Made by a program: the position numbers and the translations under genes. Shown here piece by piece: positions 45,139 to 58,857 of a DNA stretch of 64,000 nt. Source of the DNA: Mycoplasma testudineum (GTDB taxonomy: Bacteria; Bacillota_I; Bacilli_A; Mycoplasmatales; Metamycoplasmataceae); contig NZ_NNCE01000001.1 of assembly GCF_002245785.1 (NCBI RefSeq), positions 121,769-185,768 of the forward strand. Reading direction: 5' to 3'. The notes beneath the pieces are model-generated. The model was not told the origin of the DNA. It saw only the letters and a list, made by a program, of their open reading frames with translations, and did no database searches. Within the stretch, counting starts at the first letter, position 1. Every line of letters starts with the position of its first letter.

Positions 45139-46440
45139 TTTTGCAATTGTTTCAAAATGTGATGTATTGCTAAACATATCGTAGGCTTTAAAAAAGACAA
45201 TTTTATAGTCACCATCTTTAAGTAATAATTTTAAGTCTCTAACTTGAGTTTTAATATCACAACTTACGTAAATAATCTCTTTTGGTTTATTAATCAATAT
45301 TGATTCAACTACTTTAAAATCTAATCCATTTCTTGATGGGTCTAAGATTACAACATCAATGTTTTGTGTTTTAAATACATCGTTAATTGCACTTTCAACT
45401 TTAGAATTTAATAATTCAATATTAGTTATATTGTCAGCATGAATATTTTCTCTAGCTGATTTATGTGAATAACTATTTGATTCAATTGAAATAATTTTGC
45501 TAGCTTTATTTTCTAATTTAATTGCAATAGTAGATATACCACTATATGCATCAATAATTTTTTGATTTGATTCAATCAATTTATAAATATCATCATAAAT
45601 AATTTTCATCATGTAATTATTGATTTGATAAAAAGCTGGTGCCTCAACATATATTTTATAATTATCCATTTTCATAATAAATTTCTTTTTATTTTGATTA
45701 GAAAAAATGATATGTTTTTCTCTTAATTTAGAATATATTACTTTAGTAAATGTAATATCTATCAATTTATCTGAAATAGAAAATAAATGATTAATTATCT
45801 TTTGAGTTTGAAATTCAACAGAAGTAAAAATATTAATTTGAAATTCACTTTCATCGTTAATTCTAATCATTATTTTGTTAATGTATTTTAGATTAGTAAA
45901 TTGGTGTAAATTCTCTTTAATAAATTTTTGAAATAAATTTAAAAAATCAATGATTTCGGTTTTATATAAAATTTTATTATGTAATGACAATGATATTTGA
46001 TTAGTATGCATTTGATGAGATCCTATTACAAACTTATTATTTTCTCAAGCAATCATAAACGTAGCCTTATTCCTATAATGGATAGGTTCTTTATTTGTAA
46101 CAAAATCTAAAGCATCAATTTTGAAATTAGGTAAATTTCTATTAACTAATTCAGAGATATATTTTTTCTTAAATTCAATTTGTGCTAAATATTCTAAATG
46201 ATTCAGATTTGCCGAATCATCAAAATAATCAGATGTACGTAAATCTGATTTTTTAATAAAATTTATAACTTCATACAATTTGAATTTATGATTTTTGTAA
46301 ATTAATTTACACTGAGCTGTTTCACCAGGCAATAAATTTTTAACAAATACCCTATTATTATCTAAGAATGCAATACCGAAGCCTTGATAATATAATTCTT
46401 GACATTCTAAAATAATTAATTCTTCTTTATTAATTTCCAT
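45121..46440 (-). CDS. TrmA/RlmD-family RNA (uracil-5-)methyltransferase
   Basis: 439 residues. TRAM-like N-terminal barrel, then a Rossmann methyltransferase with IIDAYSGISTIAI (SAM site), ILDPSRNGLD, IIYVSCDIKTQVRDL (nucleophile Cys394) and SNTSHFETIAKL (base Glu430). Substrate is probably m5U in 23S rRNA (RlmCD-like). The usual N-terminal iron-sulphur Cys cluster is not evident. One TGA-Trp at 46044. Coupled to the upstream Nudix gene by an 11-nt overlap. Confidence 0.88.
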
Positions 46441-46978
46441 ATTTTATCAAATACATTAAATAACAATTTGCAAGTGAACTAAGTGATAGTTCCTCAACAA
46501 TTATTTTTTCGATTTCTTTTTTATCAACTCATTTATTAAAAGCAACTTGTTCGAAAATACTTCCATCTGTTGTTGGGACACCTTGTTTTAAATTTGTTAC
46601 ATCTATTAAATAATTAAATACCATTTCATTCATCTGCGTACTACTTGCATTTATGTTGCTGCTTACAATATGATTTTTATTAATGATGAATCCACCTTCT
46701 TCTGCAACTTCTTTAATAACAGTTTCTTCAGCTGTATCTCCATCTTCAAATGAACCAGTAATTGTACATGGATATGGTTGATCTCATGATTTTTTAAACT
46801 CAACTTCAGGCATAGGTTGATAATGAATCATGAATTCTACTTCATTATTTTCATTTTTTCTAAATAAGAGAGCAGCTATTGAATTGATTCCTTTTCTTTG
46901 ACAATAAAAAAAGTTTTTTTCGTTTTTATAAACACTTATTCATTGTGTTTTAAATAATAAAGTAGGTTTTATTTTCAT
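46430..46978 (-). CDS. Nudix hydrolase-like protein
   Basis: 182 residues, not visible as one ORF in the standard code because of three TGA-Trp codons. Nudix box at residues 75-97: GSFEDGDTAEETVIKEVAEE then GGF, with the REVxEExG core present as KEVAEEGG. Nudix enzymes cleave nucleoside diphosphates linked to another moiety; the substrate here is unknown. Start ATG 46978 (MKIKPTLLFKTQWISVYKNE); weak ribosome binding site. Confidence 0.75.
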
Positions 46979-47031
46979 TTATATATTATGACTTATAAAT
47001 TATTAGGATTTTTAAAATTATATTAATATAT

Positions 47032-47055
47032 AAAAAATCTCCAAAATTGGAGATC
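47032..47055 (-). terminator. Rho-independent terminator after lspA
   Basis: On the minus strand GATCTCC AATTTT GGAGATTTTTT: stem ATCTCC / GGAGAT (47049-47054 with 47037-47042) and T6. It stops the pyrG-ileS-lspA transcript before the Nudix gene. Confidence 0.85.
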
Positions 47056-47059
47056 CTAA

Positions 47060-47879
47060 TTAGTATTCAAATACCTGATAGTTATTATTATCGTCTTTAT
47101 CTTTTTTCTCACGATTAACAAAATAAAGTGCAATCATTGAAATAACAAAGGAAATAATTCCTACAATTATAAATGTGTCGGCAAAGTTGAATGTACCACT
47201 GAAAAATGTATTAGAACTATTTTGAGTATATGGTGTAAATAAAAAGTCTCTAACTGCACCAAAAGCAAATCTATCAACTGTATTTCCTAATACTCCAGCT
47301 ACTAAAATTCCTAAAGCAGCTACTCTAAAATAATCAGTTTTTTTAATACAAGGGTAAAAATAAATTGATATTAAAATGAATATAGTAGCTATTAAACTTA
47401 AGGCATGAATTCCATCAACATTAATTTCAGAACTGCCAGCTACAGTTACACCATAATTCATTATTGACCTAAATCCAAGAAAGTTACCCCAATAAATTAC
47501 AAACTCATTACCGCTTCCACCTGTTACTCTACGAGCAAATTCTCAAGTACCTAAATATCTGCCATTAATTTGTTCATCTGCAAAATTAAAACCAACATGT
47601 TTTGTAACTAAATCGAATGTTAAAAATGCACCTAATGTTAGTAAGATAACTGCATAAGAAATTATTATTAACTTTGAATGTTCCTTTATGTGATTTAAAT
47701 TTCATTTTTTAAAAATTTTTCAATATTTAATAACAAAAGATTTTATTGATCCGTTATCGTTATTTTCAATTTCTGGATTTTCATCTAAATTTTCATTTTC
47801 TAATTGCTCATTATCAATTTTTCCTTCTTCTTCGTTTGTAGAAGAATATTTAAAAATCAAAGTATTTTTAATACTTGAT

Positions 47880-47887
<8 letters not shown>
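47060..47887 (-). CDS. lspA: Prolipoprotein signal peptidase with N-terminal extension
   Basis: 275 residues. Membrane Asp protease that cuts lipoprotein signal peptides at the lipobox; the catalytic Asp pair is in GNTVDRFAFGAVRDFLF and FNFADTFIIVG. Four membrane helices. The first 75 residues are a soluble, acidic Asn/Glu-rich extension (NEEEGKIDNEQLENENLDEN) absent from usual LspA of about 160 residues. Start ATG 47887, overlapping ileS by 8 nt; six TGA-Trp codons. A likely client is the lipoprotein at 19086. Confidence 0.9.
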
Positions 47888-50549
<2,662 letters not shown>

Positions 50550-50551
50550 AT

Positions 50552-52168
50552 TTATTCTCCTTTTTTTATTTCAACTATTTTCTTAATAAAGCTTTTAAAT
50601 AGTGGATGTCCTTTTAATGGTCTATTTGTAAATTCTGGATGGAATTGTGTTCCTAAATAGAATGGATGATTTTTAACTTCAGCAATTTCTGCTAATCCTT
50701 TTTCTGGATAAATTCCGCTAAATTTAAAATTATCATCTTCTAATTTTTTTCTAAATTCTTCTGACACTTCATAGCGATGTCTATGTCTTTCAACAATTGA
50801 ATCATGACCATAAATTTTTCGTGCTAAAGAATCTTTTTCAAGTTCAACTGGATAATCACCTAAACGTAATGTTCCGCCAAGATTTTTATCTTTTTGTTTT
50901 CCTTTTAGTATGTCTAAAACATAAATTTCATTTTCTTTAAATGTACCTGCAAATTCAGCACTTGTTGCAGTTGAAAAACCTTTTAATCTTGCTTGAGCTA
51001 CTGTCATTGCTTGCATTCCTAAACATATTCCTAAAGTAGGAATTTTATTTTCTCTAGTATGAATAGCTGTTTTTACTTTACCTTCAAAACCTCTTTTTCC
51101 AAAGCCAGGCAAAATTACTACTCCATCGAAACGTTTAAATGAATTTGTAATATCTTCATCTACTATTTTTGCAGCATCTTTTCATTCTAAAATTAATTCA
51201 ACGTTTTCATGATATGCAGCTACTTTGAATGCTTCAATAATTGATTTATACGCATCTAAAAATTCAATGTATTTTCCTACCATCAGTAATTTGACACTGT
51301 ATTTTTTAGGTTTATAAATTAATTCAACGAATTTGTTTCAATGATAAAAATCACCTTTTCTAATTTCTAAATTAAAGTATTTTTCAATGATTTTAGCAGC
51401 ATTTTCTTTTTCATAATATAAAGGTGCATAATAAATGTTTTCTAAATCAGGAACCGAAATAACTTCATCATTTTCTAAAGTTGCTTTAGCAGCAATTTTA
51501 GAAACAATTTCATGAGGTACTAAATTTTCATTTCTTAATAAAACTAAATCAGGTTTAATTCCAAAAGATCTTAATGTCGATAAGGAATTTTGAGTTGGTT
51601 TTGATTTAAATTCATTACTTGCTTTTAAATGAGGCACATATGTAACGTGAGCTAAAAAGATTTGTTCTGGATTTTTAATCTTCATTTTTGCAATTGCATA
51701 AATGAATGGATCGCTTTCAATATCTCCAACAGTACCACCTACTTCAACTATCATAAAATCAGGTTTATGATTTTGAGCTGTGCTTTGAATAATGTTGATA
51801 ATTTCATTAGTTAAATGCGGAATTGTTTGAACAGTTTTACCGCCGTAAATACCATCTCTTTCTTTTGAAAAAAGTCGTTGATATATTCTGCCGCTGGTTC
51901 AGTTACTATCTTTTGATAAATTAACATCAATAAATCTTTCGTAATGACCTAAATCCAAATCAGTTTCTCCACCATCTTCAGTAACGTAAACTTCTCCATG
52001 TTCATAAGGAGACATTACTCCTGGGTCAATATTTAAATAGGGATCAAGTTTTAAGACAAATAATGAATATCCTCTTGCTCTTAAAATATTACCAATTGAA
52101 GCAGCTGATATACCTTTACCTAAACCAGATATAACTCCACCTGTTACGAAAATAAATTTAGTTTCCAT
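50552..52168 (-). CDS. pyrG: CTP synthase
   Basis: 538 residues; makes CTP from UTP, ATP and glutamine. N-terminal synthetase domain [19 protein letters not shown] and [17 protein letters not shown]-terminal glutaminase with [11 protein letters not shown] (nucleophile Cys) and [15 protein letters not shown] (His-Glu). ATG 52168 chosen over TTG 52180 because GGAGG lies between them at ideal spacing. I found no in-frame TAA or TAG through the TGA-containing gaps. Confidence 0.96.
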
Positions 52169-52193
52169 TTTTTCCTCCAAAACAATTACGTTT

Positions 52194-52199
52194 ATTATA
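52194..52199 (-). promoter_or_regulatory. Putative -10 box of pyrG-ileS-lspA
   Basis: TATAAT on the minus strand, 26 nt upstream of the pyrG ATG and before its GGAGG. Confidence 0.55.
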
Positions 52200-52343
52200 A
52201 CTTAACATTATTTAAAAAGATTCATAGAATATAAAACTAAATGGCTAATTAAACAATTTAAATATCTATTTTAATCTCAATCAATCAATTTTTTATTTTC
52301 AAAATTTAAAACTAAAAATCATAAATTTTAAAAATAAAAAAAA

Positions 52344-52742
52344 TGGTGGAGATGCCGGGAGTCGAACCCGGGTCCAGCCACAATCATTATTAATAAATCT
52401 ACAGTTTAGAATGATTTTTGATACTAAAATTGTTTTAAATACATTCTAAAAAAATCAATTTTAGATAGATTGAGTTTAATTAGTTATTAATCTACATCAA
52501 ACTAACGAGGCTCGAACGACTTCTTTTCTAAATGAGCCTTTTAGAAAGAAGACTATGTGCTATATCTTAAGCAAACAATAGGTTTGGTTGGTTTTGAAGA
52601 CTTTGTGCTACAAATAAATCATTGTAAGCAAATTCTTCTTCTTGTTTTTGGTTTCCATTTGTATGAAGCCTAGTAGTAATTATAGTCTACCACACTACTG
52701 CATTATTAATACAACCATGGATGTCGAAGCCATTACACCCCC
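52344..52742 (-). ncRNA. ssrA: Transfer-messenger RNA
   Basis: 5' end GGGGGTGTAATGGCTTCGAC and 3' end with T-arm GGGTTCGACTCCC and encoded CCA. The acceptor stem GGGGGTG / CATCTCC pairs with two G-U pairs. The tag frame likely resumes at GGA (52656): 29 residues, starting GNQKQEEEFAYNDLFV and ending QNQPNLLFA before TAA (52567-52569). The hydrophobic LLFA end differs from the LAA of E. coli and fits Lon-type rather than ClpXP recognition in mollicutes. The exact resume codon is inferred. Confidence 0.95.
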
Positions 52743-52754
52743 GTATCCATTAAT

Positions 52755-52760
52755 ATTATA
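52755..52760 (-). promoter_or_regulatory. Putative -10 box of ssrA
   Basis: TATAAT on the minus strand ending 12 nt upstream of the predicted tmRNA 5' end. Confidence 0.6.
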
Positions 52761-52953
52761 ATAGTTAAGCAGTATTTTATTTAATGTTTAATAAACAAGA
52801 TCTTTGTAATTTTAATTATAAATTTGAAGCAATTTATAATTAAGAGATTTTAGAAAAAATTAAGTTTATAGCACAAAAAAATATGTTTTTTTAGTTTTTT
52901 CAAAAAAATTTGAAAGATTTTAAAATACGTAGCAAAATGTTAATATTATAGTT

Positions 52954-53775
52954 ATGCAAAATCAGATTAAAGAAAAAAATGATACGATTAAGATATCATT
53001 TAAAAATAAACTTTCCAAATTTAAAAATAAAATTATCAATTTTAAAAAATCAACTTCCAACGTTGTTTTAGTTAAAAAAATGGTTTTTAGCGCCTTAATG
53101 CTAACTTTAGTGTTGCTTTTTAGTTTTTTAGCTACCCTTAGTGGAGTATTTAACTTTTTAAATATAGATATTTCAATAATTTTTATTTTAATTACCATTG
53201 TAGTAGCAGGATATCCATTTGGATTTTTGTTATTAATATTAAAATTAGCAATTGGTCCATCTTTTAACGGGAGTTATCATGCCATTGGGATGATTGGACA
53301 TCTATTAGTTTTTATAGCATTTTTAACTTTTATAACACTATTTTATTTAATTCTAAATGTTGCATTTTTAATTAAAAGTAAAAATAACAAGCTTAAAAAA
53401 ACTAAATTTGTTGTAAACGACATGTTAAAAGAATTAAAATACTATGAAATTATTTTATATTTAGTTTTAGCAACAATAATTACTACCTTGTTTATGTCTA
53501 CATTGAATACATTTATTTTTAATGCTATTTATTTTAATTTATTTAGAATGATTGAAGATGCATCTTTAAGTACAATAGTAAGAACTTATAATCAAAACGA
53601 TGCATTAAGAGTATTTTTCTTTTATATACCAAATTATTATGCAGCTAGTTATAGTTTATACATAACTTTTAATTTAATTCAATTTGGTATTTCGACTGTT
53701 GTTGCCTTTTTATTTATATTAACTTATAAAAAAACAGGACAAAGATTTGACTTAGACAAAGGAATTTATTTATAA
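52954..53775 (+). CDS. Membrane protein, putative ECF transporter substrate-binding (S) component
   Basis: 273 residues. A basic 40-residue N-terminus is followed by about six membrane helices. The pattern VFSALMLTLVLLFSF, then GVFNFLNIDISIIFILITIV, AGYPFGFLLLILKLAIGP and SYHAIGMIGHL resembles S components of ECF vitamin transporters (conserved L-x-I-D/S, then G..FG...G...). Substrate unknown; ECF A/T genes are not in the window. A TATTAT box lies 4 nt before the ATG and there is no ribosome binding site, so translation may be leaderless. Confidence 0.5.
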   Translation: MQNQIKEKNDTIKISFKNKLSKFKNKIINFKKSTSNVVLVKKMVFSALMLTLVLLFSFLATLSGVFNFLNIDISIIFILITIVVAGYPFGFLLLILKLAIGPSFNGSYHAIGMIGHLLVFIAFLTFITLFYLILNVAFLIKSKNNKLKKTKFVVNDMLKELKYYEIILYLVLATIITTLFMSTLNTFIFNAIYFNLFRMIEDASLSTIVRTYNQNDALRVFFFYIPNYYAASYSLYITFNLIQFGISTVVAFLFILTYKKTGQRFDLDKGIYL

Positions 53776-53813
53776 AAAAATTAGCACTTAAATTAGTAGA
53801 GTGCTAATTTTTT
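53776..53813 (+). terminator. Hairpin terminator after the putative S component
   Basis: Extended stem AAAAATTAGCAC / GTGCTAATTTTT followed by T residues. The same inverted repeat is the CIRCE operator of lon, so the element probably serves both purposes. Confidence 0.6.
53781..53807 (+). promoter_or_regulatory. CIRCE operator (HrcA site) upstream of lon
   Basis: TTAGCACTT, nine bases, GAGTGCTAA. The consensus is TTAGCACTC-N9-GAGTGCTAA, so only one base differs. It lies just upstream of the lon -10 box. HrcA represses heat-shock genes through CIRCE in Firmicutes and mycoplasmas. Confidence 0.92.
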
Positions 53814-53817
53814 ACCC

Positions 53818-53823
53818 TATAAT
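53818..53823 (+). promoter_or_regulatory. -10 box of lon
   Basis: TATAAT 11 nt downstream of CIRCE; the expected -35 region falls inside the operator, consistent with repression by occlusion. Confidence 0.7.
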
Positions 53824-53861
53824 AGTAATATTAATTGAAAATAGGAATATCGGAGGCAGAT

Positions 53862-56435
53862 ATGATAAAACCAATAATAGCTCTAAGAAACGAAACAACT
53901 TTATTATTTATACCGAACGAAATTAGTATTAGTCACAAAGATAGTCTTGAAGCAATTAAATTAGCTACAAGTGAATATTATAATATTGTTATTTTATCAC
54001 ACTATATTAATGAAGAGATAGATAGATTAAAATCAGTTGATAACATCGAAGAAATTGCTTATTTAGCATATATCAAAAAAATAACTGAAGGATCAAGTAA
54101 AAATGTTAAAAAAATTACATTTGTTCCTTTTAAAAGAATTAAGATCAAATCAATATTACCTACAGAAACTAATGCTGATTTAAATATCCTAGCAGAATAT
54201 AAAAATTTTGGAATTAAAGTTAGTGATGACATGAAAGCATGAGCTTATCATAATACTTTAAGTAAATTTACTGAAGAAACTGATTTAGATATTGATCCTT
54301 TAACAATTCACAAGTGAAAGAATTTCAAAACAGAACTAAAAGAGAAACAACAAATACTTGAAAATTCAGTTTCTTCATGATTAGAACCAATTGGAGAAAA
54401 AAATATCGAAAAAGAATTAAGTGAATTTGATATTTACAATCACCCTTTATATTTAATTAATAACATTTTGAATATTCTTAGCGGTACTAATAAAAGAATG
54501 ATAAAAGAAATTTCATCTCAACTTGATTACAACTTTATGGCTGAGCAAGTAATTGATCTTTGATCATTAAAGAATCAAGAAAAAACACTTGAAAAAGAAA
54601 TTGAAACAAGATTGCGTCAAATGCTTAATCAACAGCAAAAAGAGTTTTTACTTCGTGAAAAAATGAAGCAAATTCAAAAAGAATTAGATGATGTTGAAGA
54701 AACTATAGGTATAAATTATTCAGATGATAAAAAGAAAGATGTAGATAACAAAGTCGAAAAACAAAGATTTCCAAAATCTGTAGCAAAACTTATAGCAAAT
54801 GAAAAATCTAAAATAAAAAACATGATGCCTTCTTCACCAGATGCTAATATTGCAAGAAATTATGTTGATATACTAAATGAATTGCCTTGAAGAAAAATAT
54901 CTAAAGATAGTTTAGATATAAAAGAAACCGAAAAAGTTCTTGATAAAGGGCATTACGGATTAAAAGAAGTTAAAGAAAGAGTGCTTGAATATATTGCGGT
55001 TATGGTTAATAATGAAAAACATAACGAAGATAAAAAGAATATTTTGCAATATGACAAAAAACATGATCTTGATTTAAATCTTTTCCATGAATCTGAAGAT
55101 GAATATGAATTGAAAACAATTAAAAATGTTCCTATTCTTACATTAGTAGGTCCGCCAGGTACTGGTAAGACATCACTAGCTAAATCAATAGCAGATTCAC
55201 TAAATAAAAAGTTTGTTAAAATTTCACTTGGTGGAGTTAAAGATGAAAGCGAAATTCGCGGTCATAGAAGAACATACGTGGGTGCTTTACCTGGAAAAAT
55301 TATTGCCGGAATTAAACGCGCTGGTGTATCAAATCCTGTGATCTTATTAGATGAAATTGATAAAATGGCTTCATCATATAAAGGTGATCCTGCTTCTGCT
55401 ATGCTTGAAGTTTTAGATCCAGAACAAAATCACAAATTCCAAGATCATTACTTAGAACATGAATATGATTTATCAAAAGTTCTTTTTATAGCTACAGCAA
55501 ATTATTATGAAAATATTCCTGCTCCATTAATTGACAGGGTTGAAATAATTAATCTTTCTTCATATACACTTTTAGAAAAAGTTGAAATAGCTAGAAAACA
55601 CTTGATTTCTAAAGTAATTAAAGATGTTTCATTAAATGAAAACAATTTCATAATTGATGATGAAGTTATTAAATACATCATTAATCATTACACTTTGGAA
55701 GCTGGTGTAAGAAATCTAAGAAGAGTTTTAGACAAACTTGCTCGTAAAATAGTAGTAAAAATCTTAAGCAATGAACTTAAAGAAGAAGATAAATTTGTTA
55801 TTACCGAAGATATAGCATTTGATTTACTTGGTGTTCATAAATTTAGTGATGAACTAAATGATAAAGAACCACAAATTGGTTCAGTAAATGGTCTGGCCTA
55901 TACTTCTTATGGTGGTAGCACATTAAAAATTGAAGTTAACTTATATAAAGGTAAAGGTAAAACAATTTTAACTGGGCAACTTAAAGATGTAATGCAAGAA
56001 TCTGCTCAAGCTGCTATTTCTTATGTTAGAACAAACAGTAAAGAATTTGATATTCCGGAATCATTTAATTGAGATGAATTTGATATTCATATTCACGTTC
56101 CTGCAGGTGCTATACCCAAAGATGGCCCAAGTGCTGGTGTTACTTTCACAACTGCTTTAGTTTCGGCTTTAACAAAGCGTGCTGTAAACCAAAAAATTGG
56201 AATGACAGGTGAAATCACACTAAGAGGTAAAGTGTTACCAATTGGTGGATTAAAAGAAAAATCAATTGCATCTCATAAATTTGGAATTAAAACTGTTTTT
56301 ATACCATTTGATAATGTCAAAGATTTAGTTGAAGTACCAGATGAAGTAAAAGCAGAAATTGAATATATTCCTGTAAAAGATTATTCAGAAATATACAATA
56401 TTATTTTCAAAAACAAGATTTCAAAAAAATCTTAA
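53862..56435 (+). CDS. lon: ATP-dependent protease Lon
   Basis: 857 residues. N-terminal substrate domain, then AAA+ module with Walker [16 protein letters not shown] (430-437) and LDEIDKM, sensor region, and protease domain with catalytic Ser757 in [10 protein letters not shown] and Lys798 in GGLKEKS. ATG 53862 has GGAGG at 53852; the upstream TTG 53835 is not needed. Transcribed from a CIRCE-controlled promoter. In mollicutes Lon degrades tmRNA-tagged proteins (reported for Mesoplasma). Terminator follows. Confidence 0.97.
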
Positions 56436-56447
56436 TAAGCTAAATAG

Positions 56448-56468
56448 ACCGCTTTATAGCGGTTTTTT
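56448..56468 (+). terminator. Rho-independent terminator after lon
   Basis: Stem ACCGC / GCGGT with loop TTTATA and a T6 run. Confidence 0.88.
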
Positions 56469-56503
56469 ATCATCTTTTATGTATATTTTTTTATAATATA
56501 ATT

Positions 56504-57010
56504 ATAAACGCACAATGAATAATATTAATAGTTTTAGGTGTATTTGCAATAGTTGCATTATCTATTGAAATTTTTACCAATAATTTCGTAACACTTATAA
56601 CTACATTAGCACTAATACCATCAATAATTATTAGTTTCATTATGGCTCTTTCTTATAGAACTAATGAAGTCGATACAGTTGTAATTGTGATGATAGTTAT
56701 TGAAGTAATTCTCTTTTTTGCAATCTGGATAATTCTATACTTTACGTTATATAAATATATCAAGAATAAACAAGCAAAAGATAATGTTAAAATTGATTTT
56801 GATGATGCTATGATTGGTAAACAATTTAAATTATTAGAATCAACTAGTAACAATGACAAAGTACTTAAACACGGTAAAATAAGCAATAATGGAGTACTTT
56901 ACCAAGTATTGCCAAATAATGAAAATATAAATATTGAACAAGGTTCAGTAGTAAAAGTTGAAGCAATAAGAGGTAGTACATTACTAGTTTCAGGAATTAA
57001 GGAGAAATAA
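56504..57010 (+). CDS. NfeD-like membrane protein
   Basis: About 168 residues: membrane helices at the N-terminus (QWIILIVLGVFAIVALSIEIF; IIISFIMALSY; VIEVILFFAIWIILYF) and a C-terminal OB-fold-like domain (about residues 105-168, ending GSVVKVEAIRGSTLLVSGIK). It precedes a stomatin/SPFH gene with one-base overlap, the classic NfeD-stomatin pair. The start is unresolved: a -10 TATAAT at 56492-56497 is followed immediately by the frame, with only ATT/ATA codons available; ATG 56515 is in a different frame. The first clear in-frame ATG is 56642. Confidence 0.65.
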
Positions 57011-57921
57011 TGGATATAGGCGCAATAATAGGAATAGTAATTTTAGTATTAGTCCTTCTTTTAGAAATTATTTTAATAGCAATATCAGTTAAAGTTGTCC
57101 CACAAGCAAACTTTTATATTGTTGAAAGATTAGGAAAATATCTTAAAACATGAAAAGGTGGAATTCACTTTTTAGTTCCATTTGTAGATAAAATTGTACT
57201 TAGAGAAACATTAAGAGAAAAGGTTATTGATTTTCCAAGTCAAAATGTAATAACTAAAGATAACGTTACTATGAAAGTTAACACAGTTACATACATGCAA
57301 ATTATGGATAGTCAAAAATACTTTTATGGAGTTGAAAGTGCTATTTTAGCTATTGAAAATTTAGTTGCTACAACTTTAAGAAATTTCCTAGGAAATGTAA
57401 CAGTTGACGAAACTTTAACAAGTAGAAATAGAATTAATGGTGAGTTAACTCAAATCTTAGATGAAGCTAGTGATGCTTGAGGAGTTAAAGTAAATAGAGT
57501 TGAACTTAAAGAAATAACACCTCCACCAACAATTTTGCAATCAATGGAAAAACTATTACAAGCAGAAAGAGATAAACAAGCGATTATAACAGAAGCACAA
57601 GGTTATAAAACAGCTAAAATAGCACGTGCAGAAGGTGATAGTGAGGCTATGGTTAAAATAGCTAGTGCCAATAAAGAAAGAATAGTTCTTGAAGCTGAAG
57701 CTAATAAAGAAAAAATGATTCTTGAAGGACAAGCTAGAAAACAATATGTTGAACTACTTGCAAAAGCAGGTGTAGATGAAAAAGTCTTGCAGTGAATTGC
57801 TTTAGATAAAATTGATTCACTAGCTAATGGAAATGCAACAAAAATAATTATCCCGCCCGATTTAGCACAAGTTTCAAAAGTTATGGCAACTTTTGATGCT
57901 ATTGCAAAAAAAGATAAGTAA
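57010..57921 (+). CDS. SPFH/stomatin-like membrane-associated protein
   Basis: 303 residues. One N-terminal membrane helix (about 5-30), SPFH domain with VVPQANFYIVERLGKYLKTW and VENLVATTLRNFLG-like segment, VNRVELKEITPPPTILQSME, then an Ala/Glu/Lys coiled coil (AEGDSEAMVKIASANKERIV) and WIALDKIDSLANG. QmcA/stomatin-type scaffolds organise membrane microdomains and membrane proteases. Coupled with the NfeD-like gene upstream. Two TGA-Trp codons. Confidence 0.9.
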
Positions 57922-57923
57922 TT

Positions 57924-57950
57924 AAGCTCTCATTTTGAGAGTTTATTTTA
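57924..57950 (+). terminator. Terminator after the stomatin gene
   Basis: Stem CTCTCA / TGAGAG (57927-57932 with 57936-57941) with outer A-T pairs, followed by TTTATTTTA. Confidence 0.7.
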
Positions 57951-57975
57951 TTATTTAAATAGAAAAGGATAAAAA

Positions 57976-58797
57976 ATGAAAAATATTAAAATGATTGTGA
58001 GCGATATCGATCGCACTATATTACCTACTGGTGATAAAACATTTCACCCTAAAGTTATTGAAGCCTTTAAAAAAACAAAAGAAAAAGGGTTAATTAACAC
58101 TTTAGCAACTGGTCGTGAATTTATAACAAGTATTCATTTGATAAATCAAATCAAAAACATAGATTATTTAGTTGGAGGAAACGGTTCATTTATTTATGAT
58201 GTATCAAAAAACGACTTTCTACAAATATCAAATTTAGATTTTGATTTAACCAATGAATTTATAAATTGAGTAAACGATAAACATCCTGGTACAGGTTTAA
58301 ATGTTATTGATGATATGCACTTTTTTTTATCACCAGATGGACATTCTCTAGAAAGGGATTTTACAAAATCTAATCCTGAGTTAATTTTAGAAATAAAAGA
58401 TTTTGTCAATAAGGTAAACAAGGAACGCATTTCTTTAATTGTTATTACCCATGGGAATAAATCATTTTTAGAAGATACTAAAAAATGACTTGAAAAAAAT
58501 GGTAATAATAAATTAGCTATGAATACGATTTGAACGGATCAAGTTTGATTTATAACTAGACCTAATATAAATAAATTTGACTCACTTAAATGATTAGCCG
58601 ATAAATTAAATATTTCTACAAAAGATATTATTTCATTTGGTGATGGCAAAAATGATGTAGAACTTTTAAGTAAATCAGGAATAGGTGTTGCAGTGGAAGA
58701 TGCTTTTCCTGAAGCGTTAGCTGCAACAAATCATCGTACTCTGTCTTCAAGAAAGCAGGGAGTGCCGCACTATTTAGAAAAAAACAAGATAATTTAA
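57976..58797 (+). CDS. HAD-superfamily (Cof type) phosphatase
   Basis: 273 residues. Motif I SDIDRTILPTG (Asp10, Asp12), motif II LATGREF, motif IV FGDGKNDVELL, all of the HAD-IIB Cof family that dephosphorylate sugar phosphates, nucleotides or flavin precursors. Substrate not predictable. AAAAGGA before ATG 57976. Five TGA-Trp codons. It lies 60 nt before the sialidase in the same direction without an intervening terminator, so the two may be cotranscribed. Confidence 0.88.
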
Positions 58798-58857
58798 ATT
58801 TCTAAAATTATTACATTTGGTGTGATTTAAATATGTTTTCCTACTGAAAGGCTTTCG

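Noticed and set aside
56515..56580. ATG 56515 as start of the NfeD-like protein
   Set aside because: This frame ends after about 22 codons and does not join the conserved frame; a sequencing indel would be needed.
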